Positions 60,407 to 64,000 of a DNA stretch of 64,000 nucleotides are shown piece by piece (the first letter of the stretch is position 1; each line of letters starts with the position of its first letter). The notes below the pieces were generated by a model, which was not told the DNA's origin, searched no databases, and was given only the letters and a program-made list of their open reading frames with translations. Position numbers and translations under genes: made by a program. Origin of the DNA: Nonomuraea polychroma (GTDB lineage Bacteria > Actinomycetota > Actinomycetes > Streptosporangiales > Streptosporangiaceae); contig NZ_SAUN01000001.1 in NCBI RefSeq assembly GCF_004011505.1, positions 9,885,501 to 9,949,500 of the forward strand, read 5' to 3'.

Positions 60407-61234
60407 ATGGCGGTGGCGACGGCGAAACGTGCGGATCTGTCGGCGTTCCTGCGGACGCGTCGTGAGCGGATCACCCCGGAGATGGTGGATCTGGCGCCCG
60501 GCCCGCGCAGGCGCACCCCTGGCCTGCGGCGCGAGGAGGTCGCCCAGCTGGCCGGGGTGGGCGTGACCTGGTACACGTGGCTGGAGCAGGGGCGGCCGAT
60601 CAACGCCAGCACCCAGGTGCTCGACGCGATCGCGCGTACGCTGCGGCTCGACAGCGCCGAGCGGCAACACCTCTACCGACTGGCGGGCCACGCCGAGGAT
60701 CCTGTCACCGTGGACTCGGGGCACGTCACGCCCGAGCTCCAGGGCATACTCGACCGGCTCGGCGACATGCCGGCCGTCGTCTCCAACGGCCGCTGCGACG
60801 CCCTCGCCTGGAACGACGCCTACGCCGCGCTGTTCCCCGAACTCGTCAACGCGCCCGAGGCGGAGCGCAACTCGCTCTGGCAGACCTGCCTCAACCCCGC
60901 GCTGTCCGCCATGCTGCTCAACCGCGACCAGGAGCTGGCGCGAGCGGTCGCCGTCTTCAGAAGCGCCTACAGCCGGCACGCGGACGACCCGTGCTGGCAG
61001 GACTTCGTCCGCCGGCTCAGTGCCGAGAGCGCCGAGTTCGCGCGGTTGTGGGCCAGGCAGGACGTGGCCGAGCCCGGGCCGAGGGCGAAGACGTTCAAGC
61101 ACGCGGAGCTGGGGCAGCTGCGGTTCAGCACGACCAGCCTCACGGCCGTCCCGGAGATCCGGGTGATCGTGTACACGCCGATGGACGACGCGACCAGGTC
61201 CGCAATGAGCAAATTGGTGGGGTCTGCCCACTAA
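60407..61234 (+). CDS. XRE-family regulator with MmyB-like ligand domain
   Basis: A 275-residue protein. The N-terminal helix-turn-helix has the typical RRTPGLRREEVAQLAGVGVTWYTWLEQGR, then DAIARTLRLDSAERQHLYRLAG. The C-terminal MmyB-like PAS-type domain has NGRCDALAWNDAYAALF and LRFSTTSL. Such regulators commonly control an adjacent divergent exporter or oxidoreductase and bind a small or fatty ligand. Here the partner is the MFS gene. Confidence 0.92.
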   Translation: MAVATAKRADLSAFLRTRRERITPEMVDLAPGPRRRTPGLRREEVAQLAGVGVTWYTWLEQGRPINASTQVLDAIARTLRLDSAERQHLYRLAGHAEDPVTVDSGHVTPELQGILDRLGDMPAVVSNGRCDALAWNDAYAALFPELVNAPEAERNSLWQTCLNPALSAMLLNRDQELARAVAVFRSAYSRHADDPCWQDFVRRLSAESAEFARLWARQDVAEPGPRAKTFKHAELGQLRFSTTSLTAVPEIRVIVYTPMDDATRSAMSKLVGSAH

Positions 61235-61294
61235 TCTGCCGTACATGGCATGCTCGATCCCTGAAAGTCAGGATTCGAGCGGAAATGGCGGCAG

Positions 61295-62365
61295 ATGAGA
61301 TTCCCCCATGCCCTCCCGTTGTTCGCTGTCGCCTTGCTTGCCTCGTGTTCATCGGCGCCTGAGCAGGAGTTGCAGAGCAAGAAGGTCGATCAGCAGGCGG
61401 CCGCCTCGCCGACGGAGAAGCCGACGCCGGAGCGGCGGCCGTACACCATCTCCTTCGGTGGGGACGTGCACTTCGAGGGGATTCTGCGGCCCAGGCTGGC
61501 GAACCCGCGCACCGCGCTCGGGCCCATCGCGAGCGTGTTGCGCCGGGCCGACTTAGCGATGGTGAACCTGGAGACGGCGATCACCACCGCGGGCACGCCG
61601 GCGCCGGGCAAGCAGTACACGTTCCGGGCGCCCGCGAGCACGTTCACCGCGTTGAAGGCCGCCGGGGTGGACGTCGTGTCGATGGCGAACAACCACGGCA
61701 TGGACTACATGGAGAGCGGGCTGGCCGACTCGCTGGCGGCGATCAAGCGCAGCAAGTATCCCGTGGTGGGGATCGGGAAGAACGCGGCGGAGGCGTACAA
61801 GCCGTACAGGAAGGTCGTGAACGGGAACCGGGTGGCGATCATCGGCGCCACTCAGGTGATGGACGCGGAGTTCATCCAGTCGTGGACGGCGACGGCCGAC
61901 AAGGGCGGGCTGGCCTCGGCCAAGGACGAGGCCAGCCTGCTACGGGCGGTGCGGCAGGCACGTAAGAACTCCGACACCGTGATCGTCCACCTGCACTGGG
62001 GCACCGAGATGCAGAAGTGCCCGAACCAGGCCCAGCTCTCGCTGGCCCCCAAGCTGGTCAAAGCCGGCGCGGACGTCATCGTCGGCGGGCACGCGCACAT
62101 CCTGCTCGGGTCCGGATATCTCGGCAAGGCGTACGTGAACTACGGCATGGGCAACTTCGTCTTCTACAACTCCAATCCGGCGACCACCGGCAGGACCGGG
62201 GTGTTGACGTTGACGATCAACGGGCGGAAGGTGCTGAAGGACAGCTGGACGCCGGCCACCATCCAGGGCGGTGTCCCAGTGCCGATGACCGGCTCCGCGA
62301 GGACCCAGGCGGTGGCGGACTGGAAGGCGCTGCGTTCCTGCACCGGGCTGGCAGCCCGGCCCTGA
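61295..62365 (+). CDS. CapA-family lipoprotein
   Basis: A 356-residue protein with a lipoprotein signal peptide (RFPHALPLFAVALLASC, lipid-bearing Cys18). The CapA/PGA-synthesis metallophosphatase-like domain has SFGGDVHFEG, NLETAIT, MANNHGMDY and GGHAHILLG. Homologues take part in poly-gamma-glutamate capsule formation, but no other capsule genes are nearby, so the role here is open. No signs of operon structure. Confidence 0.9.
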   Translation: MRFPHALPLFAVALLASCSSAPEQELQSKKVDQQAAASPTEKPTPERRPYTISFGGDVHFEGILRPRLANPRTALGPIASVLRRADLAMVNLETAITTAGTPAPGKQYTFRAPASTFTALKAAGVDVVSMANNHGMDYMESGLADSLAAIKRSKYPVVGIGKNAAEAYKPYRKVVNGNRVAIIGATQVMDAEFIQSWTATADKGGLASAKDEASLLRAVRQARKNSDTVIVHLHWGTEMQKCPNQAQLSLAPKLVKAGADVIVGGHAHILLGSGYLGKAYVNYGMGNFVFYNSNPATTGRTGVLTLTINGRKVLKDSWTPATIQGGVPVPMTGSARTQAVADWKALRSCTGLAARP

Positions 62366-62371
62366 CCGATC

Positions 62372-62394
62372 TATATTTTGGACAGCTCGTCCAA
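62372..62394 (+). promoter_or_regulatory. Promoter and TetR-type palindromic operator
   Basis: TATATT (62372-62377) is a good -10. TTGGAC (62378-62383) and GTCCAA (62389-62394) form a perfect inverted repeat spaced by AGCTC, lying over the expected transcription start and just before the AGGAGG of the fusion gene. The site matches the one at 26633 outside the central four bases. Confidence 0.65.
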
Positions 62395-62406
62395 TAGGAG
62401 GTCGCG

Positions 62407-64000
62407 ATGCGGTGGGTCGAGTCCGGTGACGTGCGGCTGGCGGTTTTCGAGGACGGTGATCCGGCCCAGCCGACGGTGCTGTTGCTGCACGGTTATCCGG
62501 ACACGCATCGGGTCTGGGACGAGGTGGTCGCGCTCCTGCGCGACCGCTTCCATGTGGTGCGGTACGACGTACGCGGGGCCGGGGCGTCCACCGAGCCGCG
62601 GGACCGCCGCGACTACGGCTTCGACCGGCTGATGGACGATCTCTCGGCCGTGCTCGACGCCCTGGGAAAGCCCACAGTGCATCTCGTCGGGCACGACTGG
62701 GGGTCGCTGCAGGGCTGGGAGGTGCTGGCGCGGCCCGGGATGACGGCGCGGGTGGCCTCGTTCACCAGCGTCGGCGGGCCGGGGTTGCGTCAGGCGGCGC
62801 ACTTCCTGCGGCACGGCAGGCGGCGCGAGGTCGCCGCGCAGCTGATCAGGTCCTGGTACATCGGCGGGTTCCTGGTCCCCGTGGCGCCGGAACTCGTGTG
62901 GAAGACGATCCTGCCCCGGCTGATCGCGCGGGGCTTCGGCGACGGGGTCGTGGCGCGGGCCGGCCATCCCGCCGAGACGCTGGTCAAGGACGGGCACAAC
63001 GGGCTGTGGCTGTACCGGCGGAACATGCCTGTCACGGTCGCGGACCCTGATCTCAGCCCGGCCGTCGGAGACGTTCCCGTGCAGCTCATCGAGCCCACCA
63101 GGGACGACTTCGTCACACCGGCGCTGCTCGCCTCGATCGGTCAGTGGGTGCCCAGGTTGTGGCACCGCGAGATCGCGGCAGGCCACTGGGCGCAGCGCAG
63201 CCATCCCGAGCTCGTCGCAGGAATGATCGCCGAGTTCGCCGCCCACGTGGAGGGCGCACCCGCGTCCAGAGAGCTGCGGCGGGCGCGGGCGGGGGCGCGG
63301 CGCGGCGCGTTCGAGGACCGGCTGGTGGTGGTCACCGGGGCCGGGTCGGGGATCGGGCTGGCCACGGCGCGGGCGTTCGCCGCCCACGGGGGCGAGGTGA
63401 TCTGCGCGGACATCGACGCCGACGCCGCCGCACGGGTCGCGCGCGGGATCGTCGAGGACCTTGGGGGCACTGCCTGGGCCAAGCAGGTGGATGTCGCGAA
63501 TATCGATCAAATGGAAGACTTTTCGCGAAATATCATCGCTGAATATGGGGTGCCGGACATTGTGGTGAACAATGCCGGGATCGCGGTCGCCGGGCCGATC
63601 CTCGACCATACGCTTGCCGACTGGCGCAGGACGATCGACGTCAATCTCTGGGGCGTCGTCCATGGTTGCCTGCTGTTCGGGGCCGCCATGGTGGAGCGCG
63701 GCCAGGGGGGACACATCGTCAACATCGCCTCCTTGGCCGCGTTCGCGCCGTCCAGGATGTTGCCCGCGTACTCGGTCTCGAAGGCGGCCGTGAAGATGCT
63801 CAGCGACTGTCTCAGGGCCGAACTGGCCGGGCACGGGATCGGCGTCAGCGCCGTCTGCCCCGGCTTCGTGTCCACGCCCCTGGCGCGGCACGCCACGTAC
63901 GTGGGGCGGGACCTGCGTGAAGAGGCCGTACGCGGGCTGGCGCGGCGCCGGTACCCGCCCGAGCGGGTGGCCGCCCACATCCTGCGGGCGGTGCACCGGA
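62407..64000 (+). CDS. EphD-like fusion: alpha/beta hydrolase plus SDR (3' end outside window)
   Basis: The frame is open from ATG 62407 (AGGAGG upstream) to the window end, at least 531 residues. Residues about 1-285 are an epoxide-hydrolase-like domain: LLLHGYPDTHRVW, nucleophile Asp in VGHDWGS and His in AAGHWAQRSHPEL. From about 305 an SDR domain follows: VTGAGSGIGLATA, VVNNAGIA, catalytic Ser in IVNIASLA and YSVSKAA. The same fusion is known in mycobacterial EphD, linked to mycolate metabolism there; the substrate here is unknown. Only a short C-terminus should be missing. Confidence 0.92.
   Translation, partial: MRWVESGDVRLAVFEDGDPAQPTVLLLHGYPDTHRVWDEVVALLRDRFHVVRYDVRGAGASTEPRDRRDYGFDRLMDDLSAVLDALGKPTVHLVGHDWGSLQGWEVLARPGMTARVASFTSVGGPGLRQAAHFLRHGRRREVAAQLIRSWYIGGFLVPVAPELVWKTILPRLIARGFGDGVVARAGHPAETLVKDGHNGLWLYRRNMPVTVADPDLSPAVGDVPVQLIEPTRDDFVTPALLASIGQWVPRLWHREIAAGHWAQRSHPELVAGMIAEFAAHVEGAPASRELRRARAGARRGAFEDRLVVVTGAGSGIGLATARAFAAHGGEVICADIDADAAARVARGIVEDLGGTAWAKQVDVANIDQMEDFSRNIIAEYGVPDIVVNNAGIAVAGPILDHTLADWRRTIDVNLWGVVHGCLLFGAAMVERGQGGHIVNIASLAAFAPSRMLPAYSVSKAAVKMLSDCLRAELAGHGIGVSAVCPGFVSTPLARHATYVGRDLREEAVRGLARRRYPPERVAAHILRAVHR

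Noticed and set aside
54685-62365. Biosynthetic gene cluster
   Set aside because: No core synthase, terpene cyclase, NRPS/PKS or RiPP enzymes were found; the genes are unrelated single functions.

Overview
The window is high-GC actinomycete DNA. Gene content and order point to a sporulating or filamentous member of the Streptosporangiales (Nonomuraea-like), although no rRNA is present to fix the taxon. Supporting signs are many GTG starts, WblA, a BldG anti-sigma pair, MarP, a Tad pilus locus with a DUF4244 pilin, a 6C small RNA, XRE/DUF397 pairs and a proton pyrophosphatase. The backbone between about 2.5 and 33 kb follows the order recalled for M. tuberculosis Rv3649-Rv3682 and the S. coelicolor bldG-wblA region (from memory, not searched).

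Left edge (1-663): the 3' end of a tyrosine integrase with an in-frame TGA, two short direct repeats, and tRNA-Pro(CGG). This looks like the tRNA-proximal end of an integrated element whose integrase is dead. Conserved core 1 (729-18543): metallophosphoesterase, YqeY, class A penicillin-binding protein, WblA, two ArsA-type ATPases, DUF4177, RidA, NUDIX, MBL hydrolase, Crp, a pseudokinase-like protein, endonuclease III, CoA-type NUDIX, HEAT protein, MarP, DUF309, epoxide hydrolase, a holin-like protein and acetyl-CoA synthetase.

Conserved core 2 (18950-35398): a Fic-like protein with a degenerate motif, the 6C RNA (twin hairpins with C7 loops) just upstream of ssd, then tadA-tadB-tadC, a Flp/DUF4244 pilin with an exceptionally long leader, two TadE-like minor pilins, a surface protein with a fibronectin-like domain, a DEAD/DEAH helicase, the bldG anti-sigma switch and hppA.

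Middle (35515-54561): mostly housekeeping and signalling genes: PPOX protein, SixA phosphatase, SerB, QueA-SDR, GAF histidine kinase with a LuxR response regulator, a Ser/Thr kinase with a WD40 propeller, ABC ATPase, SPFH protein, TSUP permease, NmrA-like reductase, Rieske protein, HD hydrolase and a molybdopterin oxidoreductase. Two paralogous secreted proteins of an unfamiliar family (38.2 and 42.4 kb) and a 21-bp six-copy tandem repeat stand out.

Right part (54.6-64 kb) is accessory: a two-gene membrane-protein operon with a structured leader, an XRE(DUF5753)/DUF397 pair preceded by two copies of a palindrome, an orphan membrane-anchored protein, a fur gene next to a catalase remnant, an MFS exporter divergent from its probable XRE regulator with a clear operator, a CapA lipoprotein, and an EphD-like hydrolase-reductase fusion cut by the window end. 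A 17-bp palindrome of the form TTGGACA-N4-GTCCAA occurs upstream of both the 26.9-kb surface protein and the 62.4-kb fusion gene, suggesting one TetR-like regulator for both.
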